Shown here: piece after piece, positions 9,116-16,900 of the stretch | Layout of the letters: the number at the start of each line of letters is the position of its first letter | Numbering within the stretch: the stretch's first letter is position 1 | Assembly (NCBI RefSeq): GCF_016406105.1 | Contig: NZ_CP066308.1 | Span: 3,397,501-3,461,500 of the forward strand | Reading direction: 5' to 3' | DNA from: Brevibacillus composti | GTDB taxonomy: Bacteria > Bacillota > Bacilli > Brevibacillales > Brevibacillaceae | DNA: 64,000 nucleotides | Translations under genes and position numbers: made by a program | Notes under the pieces: generated by a model | What the model saw: the letters and a program-made list of their open reading frames with translations, nothing else | Databases searched by the model: none | Told to the model about the DNA's origin: nothing

Positions 9116-9156
9116 TGTCGACAAGAAATTGGAAACGTTTTACAAAATACGACAAA
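9116..9156 (-). promoter_or_regulatory. Two Spo0A-box-like sequences upstream of the Spo0E-like gene
   Basis: Minus-strand TTGTCGACA (9116-9124) and TTTGTCGTA (9148-9156) each match most positions of the 0A box TTGTCGAA. They lie 66-106 bases before the start codon. A feedback loop from Spo0A to its own phosphatase would make sense, but the match is short and could be chance. Confidence 0.3.
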
Positions 9157-9170
9157 TTGCTACATGCATC

Positions 9171-9216
9171 AAAAAAGGCCTATTCCCCCTCGCTGCCGAG
9201 TGGAATAGGCCTTTTG
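9171..9216 (-). terminator. Intrinsic terminator after the TagO-like gene
   Basis: AAAAGGCCTATTCC pairs perfectly with GGAATAGGCCTTTT. The minus strand ends in a run of T residues directly past the stop of the transferase gene. Confidence 0.9.
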
Positions 9217-9224
9217 TCGGTGAT

Positions 9225-10193
9225 TTATACCTGCAGCAACAGCAGGATAATGGATGTCAGGCTGAAGCAGACACTGATCAAGCAGAGAAAAGCTACGACC
9301 TGTTTTTGATTCATGCCCGTGCGCAGCAACCGGTAATGCGCCTGGCTGGCATCCGCTTGATAGATCGGCTTGCCCTCCAGAAAACGCCTGGTTACCACAA
9401 ACAGATTGTCAAAAATGGGCACGCCCAGCGCCAGGATCGGAATGAACAGCGAGAGCACCGTCGCCTGCTTAAACGCCCCGTCCAGGGCAATCACCCCGAG
9501 AATGAACCCGAGGAAAGTCGCACCGGCATCTCCCATAAACACTTTGGCCGGCGGCTTGTTGTACCTGAGGTAAGCGACAGCCACCCCCACGAGGATGATC
9601 GCCATGATCGCGGAATTGCCTTGCCCTTTGGCCAGGGCGACGATAAACAGCGTCCCCGCCGATATGGCGGAAAGTCCGCCCGCAAGCCCGTCCATCCCGT
9701 CGGAGAAATTAATCACGGTCGTCACGCCGAAGATCCAGAGGATCGTCAGGATAAACTGCAGCCAGACCGGCAGCAGCACGTATTCGCCGCTGAGCGGATT
9801 GTAAAAGCCGGTAAAGGCGATGCCCGAAGCGTAGACGAGGACCGCCGCTGACAGTTGGACGATGAGCTTGGGCAGCGCAGAAAAGTCTTTGCCCTGCGTT
9901 TTGTACCAGTCATCCACAGTGCCGATGATCAGAAGCAAAAGCCCCCCGGCCAAAACGGCAATCGTCTGGAGCCACTCTTCGCCGGAGAACAGCAGGTACG
10001 GAACCGCAAATCCGATGTAGATCGCGTAGCTGGCCGTCAGTGGAATCGGCTCCCGGTGAATCTTGCGCTCTACGTCCTTGCGCGGCTTGTCAACAAAATC
10101 AAGGCGAAACGCCAATTTTCCCAGAGGCGGTATCAACACGTACACGATTGCGAACGAAATCAGAAACGAGAGTACATAGAAAATCGTCACCAT
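9225..10193 (-). CDS. tagO: Undecaprenyl-phosphate GlcNAc-1-phosphate transferase (TagO/WecA family)
   Basis: Integral membrane enzyme that moves a sugar-1-phosphate from a UDP-sugar to undecaprenyl phosphate, the first step of teichoic-acid or other wall-glycan synthesis. 322 residues with about ten membrane segments and the family motifs in order: DKPRKDVERKIHREPIPL, GTVDDWYKTQG (the acidic DD), NFSDGMDGLAGG and VFMGDAGATFLGF. These favour TagO/WecA over MraY. It is monocistronic, followed by a strong terminator. The exact glycan product is not visible from the context. Confidence 0.9.
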   Translation of the reverse strand: MVTIFYVLSFLISFAIVYVLIPPLGKLAFRLDFVDKPRKDVERKIHREPIPLTASYAIYIGFAVPYLLFSGEEWLQTIAVLAGGLLLLIIGTVDDWYKTQGKDFSALPKLIVQLSAAVLVYASGIAFTGFYNPLSGEYVLLPVWLQFILTILWIFGVTTVINFSDGMDGLAGGLSAISAGTLFIVALAKGQGNSAIMAIILVGVAVAYLRYNKPPAKVFMGDAGATFLGFILGVIALDGAFKQATVLSLFIPILALGVPIFDNLFVVTRRFLEGKPIYQADASQAHYRLLRTGMNQKQVVAFLCLISVCFSLTSIILLLLQV

Positions 10194-10264
10194 CTCCTAC
10201 TAAACAGAGCCTGTCTTTCCCGTCTATTATAGGGAATTGGCAGAATTTTGTCGATCCTGTTTCC

Positions 10265-10579
10265 CTACGAGATGGCCTTCAGCCCGACCGCCGCACCGAG
10301 CACGATACAGATAAAGAAGAGGCGCCGCCAATCTCTCGACTCCCCGTACAGCGCCATCCCGAGGATCGCGCCGCCCGAAGCGCCGATGCCGGTCCAGACC
10401 GCATAGGCCGTGCCCATCGGCAGTGTTTTCATCGCCAGCGCGAGAAACAAAAAGCTGGCGCCGAAACCGAGCAGCATGAAGACAACCGACTGCCAGTTTT
10501 GATCCCGGTGCATTTTACCGATCATGGCTACACCGATCATCTCACATATCCCTGCGAAGATCAGTAACACCCAGTCCAT
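10265..10579 (-). CDS. ykkD: SMR-family guanidinium exporter subunit YkkD
   Basis: Second member of a paired small multidrug resistance transporter. 104 residues, four membrane helices, a membrane-embedded Glu in AGICEMIGVAM, and the signature PMGTAYAVWTGIGASGG. The sequence closely follows B. subtilis YkkD. Its ATG overlaps the stop of ykkC (ATGA), as expected for a heterodimer made in equal amounts. Control by the guanidine-I riboswitch upstream points to guanidinium-proton antiport as the physiological role. Confidence 0.93.
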   Translation of the reverse strand: MDWVLLIFAGICEMIGVAMIGKMHRDQNWQSVVFMLLGFGASFLFLALAMKTLPMGTAYAVWTGIGASGGAILGMALYGESRDWRRLFFICIVLGAAVGLKAIS

Positions 10580-10926
10580 CAGGCATCGGCTCCCTTCTGT
10601 TCCGCGTCCTCGTTCGGCGTCACCAGCTTCAAGCCGATCACGCCCGCGAGCAGCAGCAAAATCAACAACACTTTGGCGACTTTAAAGGGCTCGCCGAAAA
10701 AGGCGATTTCCGCAAAGACCGTACCCGCCGTACCCAAGCCGACAAAGACGGCGTAGACGGTACCCACCGGCAATTTTTTCCCGGCCATGATCATCATGTA
10801 AAAGCTGATGTAGATCGCGACAGCCGTCCCCAGCCAGGTCCAGACGTTGTACGCATGCTTGAGGCCGATCACCCAAAACACTTCAAAAAATGCAGCAAAA
10901 AAGACCTTTGCCCACTCTCTGTTCAT
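10579..10926 (-). CDS. ykkC: SMR-family guanidinium exporter subunit YkkC
   Basis: First member of the pair. 115 residues from the ATG at 10926, preceded by AGGAGGGG; the frame opens further upstream but without homology. It has four membrane helices, the conserved Glu in [15 protein letters not shown], and [19 protein letters not shown], which is the Gdx-type signature, then a charged C-terminal tail. It closely follows B. subtilis YkkC. Transcription must pass the riboswitch-controlled terminator at 10991-11036. Confidence 0.93.
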   Translation of the reverse strand: MNREWAKVFFAAFFEVFWVIGLKHAYNVWTWLGTAVAIYISFYMMIMAGKKLPVGTVYAVFVGLGTAGTVFAEIAFFGEPFKVAKVLLILLLLAGVIGLKLVTPNEDAEQKGADA

Positions 10927-10990
10927 CGCGGACTCCCCCTCCTGTTTACATCTAGTTTTGGCAATTGGACCGGATTGGCGCTGCGTCCGC

Positions 10991-11036
10991 AAACAAAAAA
11001 AAACGGGAATATCGTTTGACGAAAACGATACTCCCG
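10991..11036 (-). terminator. Riboswitch-controlled intrinsic terminator before ykkC
   Basis: On the minus strand, GGGAGTATCGTTTTCG and CAAACGATATTCCCG form a long hairpin followed by nine T residues. It starts at the 3' edge of the guanidine aptamer, which is the classic expression platform: guanidinium binding should stabilise the aptamer's last helix and prevent termination. Confidence 0.9.
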
Positions 11037-11121
11037 GGCTTTTGTCCCTCCGTGTCCACAGCGCGACGGCTGTGTGTTTTCTCTCGGACCTGGCCAGCCG
11101 GACGGCTGCGGAACCCTAGAA
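11037..11121 (-). ncRNA. Guanidine-I (ykkC) riboswitch aptamer
   Basis: The minus strand carries the conserved blocks of the ykkC motif in order: CTAGGGTTCCG, GGTCCGAGAGAAAACACAC, then GGACACGGAGGGA and AAAGCCCGGGAG. It lies directly upstream of a terminator and ykkCD, as in B. subtilis. The remaining bases up to 11252 must hold the promoter, but I could not pick a convincing -35/-10 pair. Confidence 0.95.
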
Positions 11122-11252
11122 AACCAATTGCCGCTATGATTTGCCTCTACGATAGCAAACAGAGGGGCGGCGATCAAGCCCGCTTTGAACGGCTGTCGCC
11201 GCCAGAGGAGCCTCCATTGCTTTCTCAGGGAGAGAATCTCTCTAATTCTCAC

Positions 11253-12131
11253 TCATTCTCGCTCTTGCTCCGCAAACGGCTGGACACTTTGCAGCAGGCG
11301 TCGGGCGCGCTCCGCCACGGGATAGTCGACCAGCTTCCCGTCTACCTGGATGGAGGCACTTCCGGCAGCGAGCGCCTCTTCAAATGCAGCCGCGATGATC
11401 CTGGCTTCCTCCAGCTCCTCGGCAGTCGGAGAAAAACAGGCATGGACGATCGCGAGCTGCTCCGGATGGATGACCAGTTTGCCTTGAAAGCCGAGCTGTC
11501 TCGCCAACTGCGCATCTCGTCGCAGCCCCTCCCGATCCAGCACATCCGCAAACACCGCGTCGATCGGCGGCTCAATCCCGGCGGCCCGGGAGACGACGAC
11601 GAGCTGGGAGCGGGCAAAGAGGATTTCTGTGCCTTCTTTGGTCAGCGTCGCGCCGATATCCAGCGCAAAATCGACGGAGCCAAATGCCAGACGCCTGATC
11701 CTCGCGCCGGCTGACGCAATCTCGTAGGCATGAAAAAGGCCTTGCGCCGATTCGATCAGAGGGACGATCTCGATGGAGCCTGCCAATAGCCCGCGCCGCT
11801 GTTCCAGCGCCGTCAGCTCCCGGTCAACCGCGAGGATCTGCTCCCCGGTGGCTGCTTTCGGCAACATGATGCCGGACAGCCCTCGATCGGCCATTTCAGC
11901 CAGGTCTTCGGCGTAATACGGGGTAGACGGGTCGTTTACACGGACGTACTGCATGCGGCCGTTGTTTTCCCGCAATGCCTGCTTCACCAGCTGCCGGGCC
12001 CGCCCCTTCTCCGCCAGCGGAACCGCGTCCTCCAGATCGTAGATGACAGCATCCGCCGGCAGGTGCTTCACCTTTTCCAAACGTCGCGGCTGGTTTCCCG
12101 GGACGAACATCCAGGAACGCAATCTGGACAT
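11253..12131 (-). CDS. CitE/HpcH-type CoA-ester lyase
   Basis: Member of the citrate lyase beta / malyl-CoA lyase family, which cleaves 3-hydroxy acyl-CoA esters (malyl-CoA, citramalyl-CoA, citryl-CoA) to acetyl-CoA plus an oxo acid with Mg2+. 292 residues from ATG 12131, with AAGGAGG upstream; the longer frame is not homologous. Landmarks: SWMFVPGNQPRRLEK, ADAVIYDLEDAVP (acidic metal region), RVNDPSTPYY, GIMLPKAATGEQI, PLIESAQGL, LAFGSVDFALDIGA and GKLVIHPEQLAIV. It is the last gene of the operon that starts with the two-subunit CoA ligase, so its natural substrate is probably the CoA ester made by that ligase. Confidence 0.85.
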   Translation of the reverse strand: MSRLRSWMFVPGNQPRRLEKVKHLPADAVIYDLEDAVPLAEKGRARQLVKQALRENNGRMQYVRVNDPSTPYYAEDLAEMADRGLSGIMLPKAATGEQILAVDRELTALEQRRGLLAGSIEIVPLIESAQGLFHAYEIASAGARIRRLAFGSVDFALDIGATLTKEGTEILFARSQLVVVSRAAGIEPPIDAVFADVLDREGLRRDAQLARQLGFQGKLVIHPEQLAIVHACFSPTAEELEEARIIAAAFEEALAAGSASIQVDGKLVDYPVAERARRLLQSVQPFAEQERE

Positions 12132-12201
12132 GAGCGCTCTGCCTCCTTTTCGATGAAACGTGCGATGATTGATTTTTAGACCAGTGGCTCCGGGCAAAGT
12201 G

Positions 12202-12759
12202 TCAATCGGACTTGCGGTAGCGTTCCACGCCTTGCTGGTAGAGGTCATTGCCGTATCTGTCATAGATGACGACGGCGGGGAACTTTTCCACGACGAGCCT
12301 GCGCACCGCCTCCGGCCCCAAGTCTTCATAGGCGATCACTTCCTGCGAGCGGATTGTTTTGGCCAAAAGCGCTCCGGAACCGCCTACAGCGGCGAGATAG
12401 ACTGCACCGCAGGCGACGATCGCCTCCCGTACTTCCTGATTGCGATAGCCCTTGCCGATCATTCCTTTTAGCCCCAGCCGCAGCAGCCGGGGCGTGTACG
12501 CATCCATCCGCCCGCTGGTGGTGGGCCCGGCCGAGCCGATCACCTGCCCGGGCTTTGCCGGGGTCGGCCCCACGTAGTAAATCACCTGCCCGCTGACGTC
12601 AAAGGGCAGCTGCTCCCCCCGCTCCAAGGCTTCGGTCATCCGCTTGTGGGCCGCATCTCTGGCGGCGTAGATCACGCCGCTGATCAGCACGCGGTCCCCG
12701 GCTCTGAGGCTGTCGACCGCTTCGCCCAGAAGGGGGGTGGTGATATCGATAGCTGGCAT
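12202..12759 (-). CDS. Class I fumarase/tartrate dehydratase, beta subunit
   Basis: C-terminal (swivel) domain of an iron-sulfur hydro-lyase of the FumA/TtdB class; works with the alpha subunit encoded next to it. 185 residues from ATG 12759 behind GGGAGGAA. Visible features: LRAGDRVLISGVIYAARDAAH, a proline-glycine rich GPTPAKPGQVIGSAGPTTSGRMD active-site segment, MIGKGYR, and VVIYDRYGNDLYQ. The family hydrates fumarate, mesaconate or dehydrates tartrate; sequence alone does not choose. Confidence 0.9.
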   Translation of the reverse strand: MPAIDITTPLLGEAVDSLRAGDRVLISGVIYAARDAAHKRMTEALERGEQLPFDVSGQVIYYVGPTPAKPGQVIGSAGPTTSGRMDAYTPRLLRLGLKGMIGKGYRNQEVREAIVACGAVYLAAVGGSGALLAKTIRSQEVIAYEDLGPEAVRRLVVEKFPAVVIYDRYGNDLYQQGVERYRKSD

Positions 12760-12804
12760 CCGTTTTTTCCTCCCTCTCATCCGTCCCGCTTCTCCCGCTT
12801 CCCC

Positions 12805-13647
12805 CTAGATCACCGCTTCCTGATGGCGGCTGGCATGGCAATTCAGATTGACCGCCACGGGCAGGGAGGCGATGTGGCAGGGGTGGATTTCGATCTTCAC
12901 ATCCAGCGCCGTCGTACGGCCGCCCATCCCCTGCGGACCGATTCCCAGCTTGTTGCAGGCGTCCAGCAGCTCGCTCTCCAGGGCGGCGATCTCCGGCCGC
13001 GGGCTCCGCTCGCCGACGGGGCGAAACAGCGACTTCTTGGCCAGATAGGCGGCCTTTTCAAATGTTCCGCCGATCCCGACTCCGACGATGACCGGCGGAC
13101 AGGCATTGGGTCCGGCTTGCCTCACCGTGTCGAGGATAAAGGCTTTCACACCCTCCAGCCCGTCGGACGGCTTCAGCATCTTCAGCGCACTCATGTTTTC
13201 GCTTCCCCCGCCCTTTGCAGAAAAGTGGAGCGTCAGCCGATCCCCGTGGACGAGCTCCAGATGGATCACAGCCGGGGTATTGTCGCCCGTATTTTTCCTC
13301 TCCAGCGGATGGCCGACCACGGAATTTCGCAGATACCCTTCGGCGTAGCCTTTTCTGACCCCCTCGTGGATGGCGTCATACAGACTGCCGCCGACGATCC
13401 GCGTATCCTGCCCCAGCTCGACGAGAAACACGGCGTAGCCGGTATCCTGACACATCGGGACGCGCTCGGCCGAGGCGATCTCCGCATTTTCGATGAGTTG
13501 GCTGAGCACCTCGCGCCCTGTCTCCGATTCTTCCTTTTTCAGCGCCTGCCGGAAGGACTTCATGACGTCCGCTCCCAGCTCGTAGTTGGCCCGCTGGCAC
13601 ATCGCAGCCACCGTCCCGACGATGCGGTCATAAGGAATCTCTCTCAT
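12805..13647 (-). CDS. Class I fumarase/tartrate dehydratase, alpha subunit
   Basis: Carries the [4Fe-4S] cluster of the hydro-lyase. 280 residues. Candidate cluster cysteines are in VPMCQDTGYAV, AGPNACPPVIVG and IEIHPCHIASLP, the positions used by class I enzymes; FSAKGGGSENMSALKML is another hallmark. The ATG at 13647 overlaps the sdhB stop (ATGA) with GGAGGAGGT upstream, so it is coupled to sdhB. Class I enzymes of this type include true fumarases and mesaconases, which hydrate mesaconate to (S)-citramalate. Confidence 0.9.
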   Translation of the reverse strand: MREIPYDRIVGTVAAMCQRANYELGADVMKSFRQALKKEESETGREVLSQLIENAEIASAERVPMCQDTGYAVFLVELGQDTRIVGGSLYDAIHEGVRKGYAEGYLRNSVVGHPLERKNTGDNTPAVIHLELVHGDRLTLHFSAKGGGSENMSALKMLKPSDGLEGVKAFILDTVRQAGPNACPPVIVGVGIGGTFEKAAYLAKKSLFRPVGERSPRPEIAALESELLDACNKLGIGPQGMGGRTTALDVKIEIHPCHIASLPVAVNLNCHASRHQEAVI

Positions 13648-14387
13648 CTGGCAAACCACCTCCTCCAAGCGTGCCGGTTCGCATCCCGATTCAATTCGGC
13701 GAGTGCCGTCGTCAGGGGAATCTCCTTGGGACAGACCTGGACGCAGTTTTGCGAGTTGCCGCAGTGGACGATGCCGGCCTCGCCGATGGCCACGTCCAGC
13801 CGCTCCCCGCGCATCATCGCGCCGGTCGGGTGGGCGTTGAAGTAGCGGATCTGCGCCATCGCCTGCGGTCCCAAATACGGCGAGGCGTCATTGACATTGG
13901 GACAGGCCTCCAGACAGCAGCCGCAGGTCATGCAGGTCGAATAGCGGTAGGATTCCTGCTGCTCGGACGGCGAGATGCGCGGGCCCGCCCCCAGCGCATA
14001 CGTCCCGTCCAGGGCGATCCACCCCTTAATTTGCTGCAGGGCGTCGAACATTCGCCTGCGGCTGACAGCGAGGTCTTTTTCCACCGGAAAGGTGCCCAGC
14101 GGCTCCAGGGTAATCGGCTGCTCCAGTTTGTCGACGAGCGCCGAGCAGGCCTGCCTCGCTCTGCCGTTGATCACCATGCTGCAAGCGCCGCACACCTCCT
14201 CCAGGCAGCTCGATTCCCAGACGACAGCCGCCACCGGCTCGCCTTTGGCATTTACCGGATTTTTTTGTATCTCCATCAGCGCGGAGATGACATTCATGCC
14301 TGGCCGGTAGGGGACGGCGAACTCTTCCCAGTACGGCTCGCTTTTCGGATCGTCCTGCCGCTTGATTCTCAACTGTACTGTAATCAT
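13644..14387 (-). CDS. sdhB: Succinate dehydrogenase iron-sulfur subunit (SdhB-type)
   Basis: Electron-transfer subunit between the flavoprotein and the membrane anchor. 247 residues with all three cluster motifs: SSCLEEVCGACSM plus a later Cys for [2Fe-2S], STCMTCGCCLEACPN for [4Fe-4S], and HCGNSQNCVQVCPKE for [3Fe-4S]. Bacillus-type sequence. Gene order is sdhC-sdhA-sdhB, as in Bacillus, but the set is embedded in a catabolic operon with CoA ligase, fumarase and lyase genes. Confidence 0.93.
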   Translation of the reverse strand: MITVQLRIKRQDDPKSEPYWEEFAVPYRPGMNVISALMEIQKNPVNAKGEPVAAVVWESSCLEEVCGACSMVINGRARQACSALVDKLEQPITLEPLGTFPVEKDLAVSRRRMFDALQQIKGWIALDGTYALGAGPRISPSEQQESYRYSTCMTCGCCLEACPNVNDASPYLGPQAMAQIRYFNAHPTGAMMRGERLDVAIGEAGIVHCGNSQNCVQVCPKEIPLTTALAELNRDANRHAWRRWFAR

Positions 14388-14455
14388 GTCGGCCTCCCTT
14401 CTTCTTCGTTAGATAGGGTCGAACGGGCAGATCGGCCCAAAGGATCGGCCGCTGC

Positions 14456-16258
14456 TTAATGCCCATGTCCGAGGGCGTCCGCAGCTTGACGGCCCGCTTC
14501 CCGGCTGCCCGCTGCCTGCTTGACGACGTCATAACGCCTTTCCCGCGGCTGGATATAGGCCAGATCGACCGGCTCGTAGTGAAACAGCGGACCTTCCGGC
14601 GTAAAGGAAGCGATGGTCGTCTTCAGCCACTCCCGGTCGTTTCGCTCCGGGAACTCCGGCTTGTAGTGGGCACCCCGGCTCTCGTTGCGGTTCAGCGCTC
14701 CCAGCGTAATCACCCGGGCCAGCTGCAGCATGTTCCACAGCTGGCGGACGAAGGTGACGGTCCGGTTGCTCCAGCCGGAGCGGTCGTCGAGCCCGATGCG
14801 GTGCCAGCGCTCCATCAGCTCCTGCAGCTTGTCGTCCGTCTTCTGCAAGCGGTCGTTGTAGCGCACGACCGTCACATTCTCCACCATCCAGTCGCTCATC
14901 TCGACGTGAAGCTGGTAAGGGTTTTCCTCGCCATCCATGCGGCTGAGCCGGGAATGGTACGCTTCCTCCTGGCGGCGATGGGCTTCAAAGAGCGAGGAAG
15001 GCAGATCCCGGACCGATTTTTTCAGTCCCCGCACGTAAGCCAGCGCTTTTGGACCGGCCACCATGCCGCCGTAGATCGCCGAGACCAGCGAATTGGCTCC
15101 CAGCCGGTTGGCCCCGTGGTATTGAAAATCGCACTCGCCACAGGCGAACAGCCCGGGGATGTTGGTCATCTGGTCATAATCGACCCACAGGCCGCCCATC
15201 GAGTAATGCATCGCGGGGAAGATTTTCATCGGCACCTTGCGCGGATCTTCGCCGACGAATTTTTCGTAGATGCCGAGAATCCCGCCCAGCTTCTGCTCCA
15301 GCTGCGTCTTGGGCAAATGGGAGAGATCGAGGTAGACCATGTTTTCTCCGTTGATGCCCAGCTTCAGGTCCACACAGACGTGAAAGATCTCTCTCGTGGC
15401 GATGTCGCGGGGGACGAGATTGCCGTAAGCGGGATACTTCTCCTCCAGGAAATACCAGGGCTTGCCGTCCCGATAGACCCAGATGCGGCCGCCCTCACCG
15501 CGGGCAGATTCCGACATCAGCCGCAGCTTGTCGTCTCCGGGAATCGCCGTCGGATGAATCTGGATAAACTCGCCATTGGCGTAATGGGCGCCCTGCTGGT
15601 AGGCGATGCTGTGGGCGCTGCCTGTATTGATCAGGGAGTTGGTGCTTTTGCGAAAAATCATCCCGATCCCGCCGGTCGCGAGGATCACCGCATCGGCGGG
15701 AAATTCCCGGATCTCCATCGACTTCAAGTCCTGGGCGACGATCCCCCGGCAGACCCCCTCCTCATCGCGGATCAGGGAGAGCAGCTCCCAGTATTCGAAT
15801 TTCTCTACCCGCCCCTCCGCTTCGAAGCGGCGCACCTGTTCGTCCAGCGCGTAGAGAATCTGCTGGCCGGTCGTCGCTCCGGCAAAAGCGGTGCGCGAGT
15901 ATTTGGCTCCGCCCAGCCTGCGAAAGTCGATCATTCCCTCCGCCGTGCGGTTGAACGGGACGCCCATCCGATCCAACAGGTAAATAATCTCCGGCGCCGC
16001 CTCGCACATCGCTTTGACCGGCGGCTGATGCGCGAGAAAATCCCCGCCGTAGACCGTGTCGTCGAAATGCTCCCAGGTGGAATCTCCCTCTCCCTTGGTA
16101 TTAACCGCGCCGTTGATGCCTCCCTGCGCACAGACAGAGTGAGAGCGGCGCACGGGAACGACGGAGAAGAGCTTGACATGGCCGCCGGCTTCGGCAATTT
16201 TGATGACGCTCATCAGCCCGGCGAGGCCACCCCCGACGACGATGATGTTTTCACGCAT
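14456..16258 (-). CDS. sdhA: Succinate dehydrogenase flavoprotein subunit (SdhA-type)
   Basis: FAD-containing dicarboxylate-oxidising subunit, 600 residues. The N-terminal FAD-binding VGGGLAGLMSVIKIAEAGG and the flavin-attachment region RSHSVCAQGGINGAV are clear, as are the active-site segments HPTAIPGDDKLRLMSESARGEGGR, MHYSMGG and GANRLGANSL. It is close to B. subtilis SdhA throughout; a local difference is AKYSRTAFAGATTG where I recall TQHHRTAYAGATTG. The substrate residues look intact, so succinate is possible, but the operon context allows a methylated analogue. Confidence 0.92.
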   Translation of the reverse strand: MRENIIVVGGGLAGLMSVIKIAEAGGHVKLFSVVPVRRSHSVCAQGGINGAVNTKGEGDSTWEHFDDTVYGGDFLAHQPPVKAMCEAAPEIIYLLDRMGVPFNRTAEGMIDFRRLGGAKYSRTAFAGATTGQQILYALDEQVRRFEAEGRVEKFEYWELLSLIRDEEGVCRGIVAQDLKSMEIREFPADAVILATGGIGMIFRKSTNSLINTGSAHSIAYQQGAHYANGEFIQIHPTAIPGDDKLRLMSESARGEGGRIWVYRDGKPWYFLEEKYPAYGNLVPRDIATREIFHVCVDLKLGINGENMVYLDLSHLPKTQLEQKLGGILGIYEKFVGEDPRKVPMKIFPAMHYSMGGLWVDYDQMTNIPGLFACGECDFQYHGANRLGANSLVSAIYGGMVAGPKALAYVRGLKKSVRDLPSSLFEAHRRQEEAYHSRLSRMDGEENPYQLHVEMSDWMVENVTVVRYNDRLQKTDDKLQELMERWHRIGLDDRSGWSNRTVTFVRQLWNMLQLARVITLGALNRNESRGAHYKPEFPERNDREWLKTTIASFTPEGPLFHYEPVDLAYIQPRERRYDVVKQAAGSREAGRQAADALGHGH

Positions 16259-16276
16259 GACTTGCCCCTCCTTTTT

Positions 16277-16900
16277 TTACCAGAACGATAACAAAGTCCC
16301 CAGTCCGACCCCTGTCAGCAAGATAAATGCCGCGTTGCGGATGAGCGCGGATCGCCTCTGCGCGAGCGGTCCGCGGGTGATCCCCCATGTGATCAACCCT
16401 GTCCAGAGCCCATTGGAGAAGTGAAACGTGGTGGCGACCACCCCGAGTACGTAGAACAGGAAGATCAACGGATGAGCCAGATGCTGCTGCACGGCGTCGT
16501 AATTGACCGGCGTGCCGAAAAACAGGCTGGACAGGCGAAATGACCAGACGTGGTACAGGACGAAGATCAGCGTGACGAAGCCGCTGAGCCGCTGCAAAAC
16601 GAACATCCAGTTTTCTTGGTAGGCGTAGCGGTACGGATTATGCCGGGACAGCATCCCGATGTAGATGCCGTACCCCGCGTGGTACAGAAGCGGCAGCGCG
16701 ATGAAGACGATTTCCAGCAGGGGCAAAAAAGGAATGCCGAGCAGCATCTCGATATGCCGGTCGTATTTTTCTTTGCCCAGCATCGCGATCGCATTGCCGT
16801 ACAGATGCTCCAGCAGAAACAGGCCGAGCGGCACGATCCCTGCCAGCGAATGAAGGCGGCCCAGCAAAAAGCGGCGGCTGCTTGCGATCTCCCCGTTCAT
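16277..16900 (-). CDS. sdhC: Succinate dehydrogenase cytochrome b558 subunit (SdhC-type)
   Basis: Five-helix, di-heme membrane anchor that passes electrons to menaquinone. 207 residues from ATG 16900, which overlaps the upstream stop (TGATG) behind GGAAGGGAG. The four heme-ligand histidines expected from B. subtilis are all there: LLEHLYGN, LLYHAGYG, LYHVWSF and TFHFSNGLW. A longer open frame to 17137 lies inside the preceding gene and is not homologous. Confidence 0.92.
   Translation of the reverse strand: MNGEIASSRRFLLGRLHSLAGIVPLGLFLLEHLYGNAIAMLGKEKYDRHIEMLLGIPFLPLLEIVFIALPLLYHAGYGIYIGMLSRHNPYRYAYQENWMFVLQRLSGFVTLIFVLYHVWSFRLSSLFFGTPVNYDAVQQHLAHPLIFLFYVLGVVATTFHFSNGLWTGLITWGITRGPLAQRRSALIRNAAFILLTGVGLGTLLSFW

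Noticed and set aside
9130-9144. TTGGAAACGTTTTAC as a cre site
   Set aside because: It fails at three positions of the consensus, including the conserved CA end, unlike the site at 24215.
14459-16291. 610-codon open frame opposite sdhA
   Set aside because: Mirror of a strongly conserved gene; no homology or ribosome binding site.
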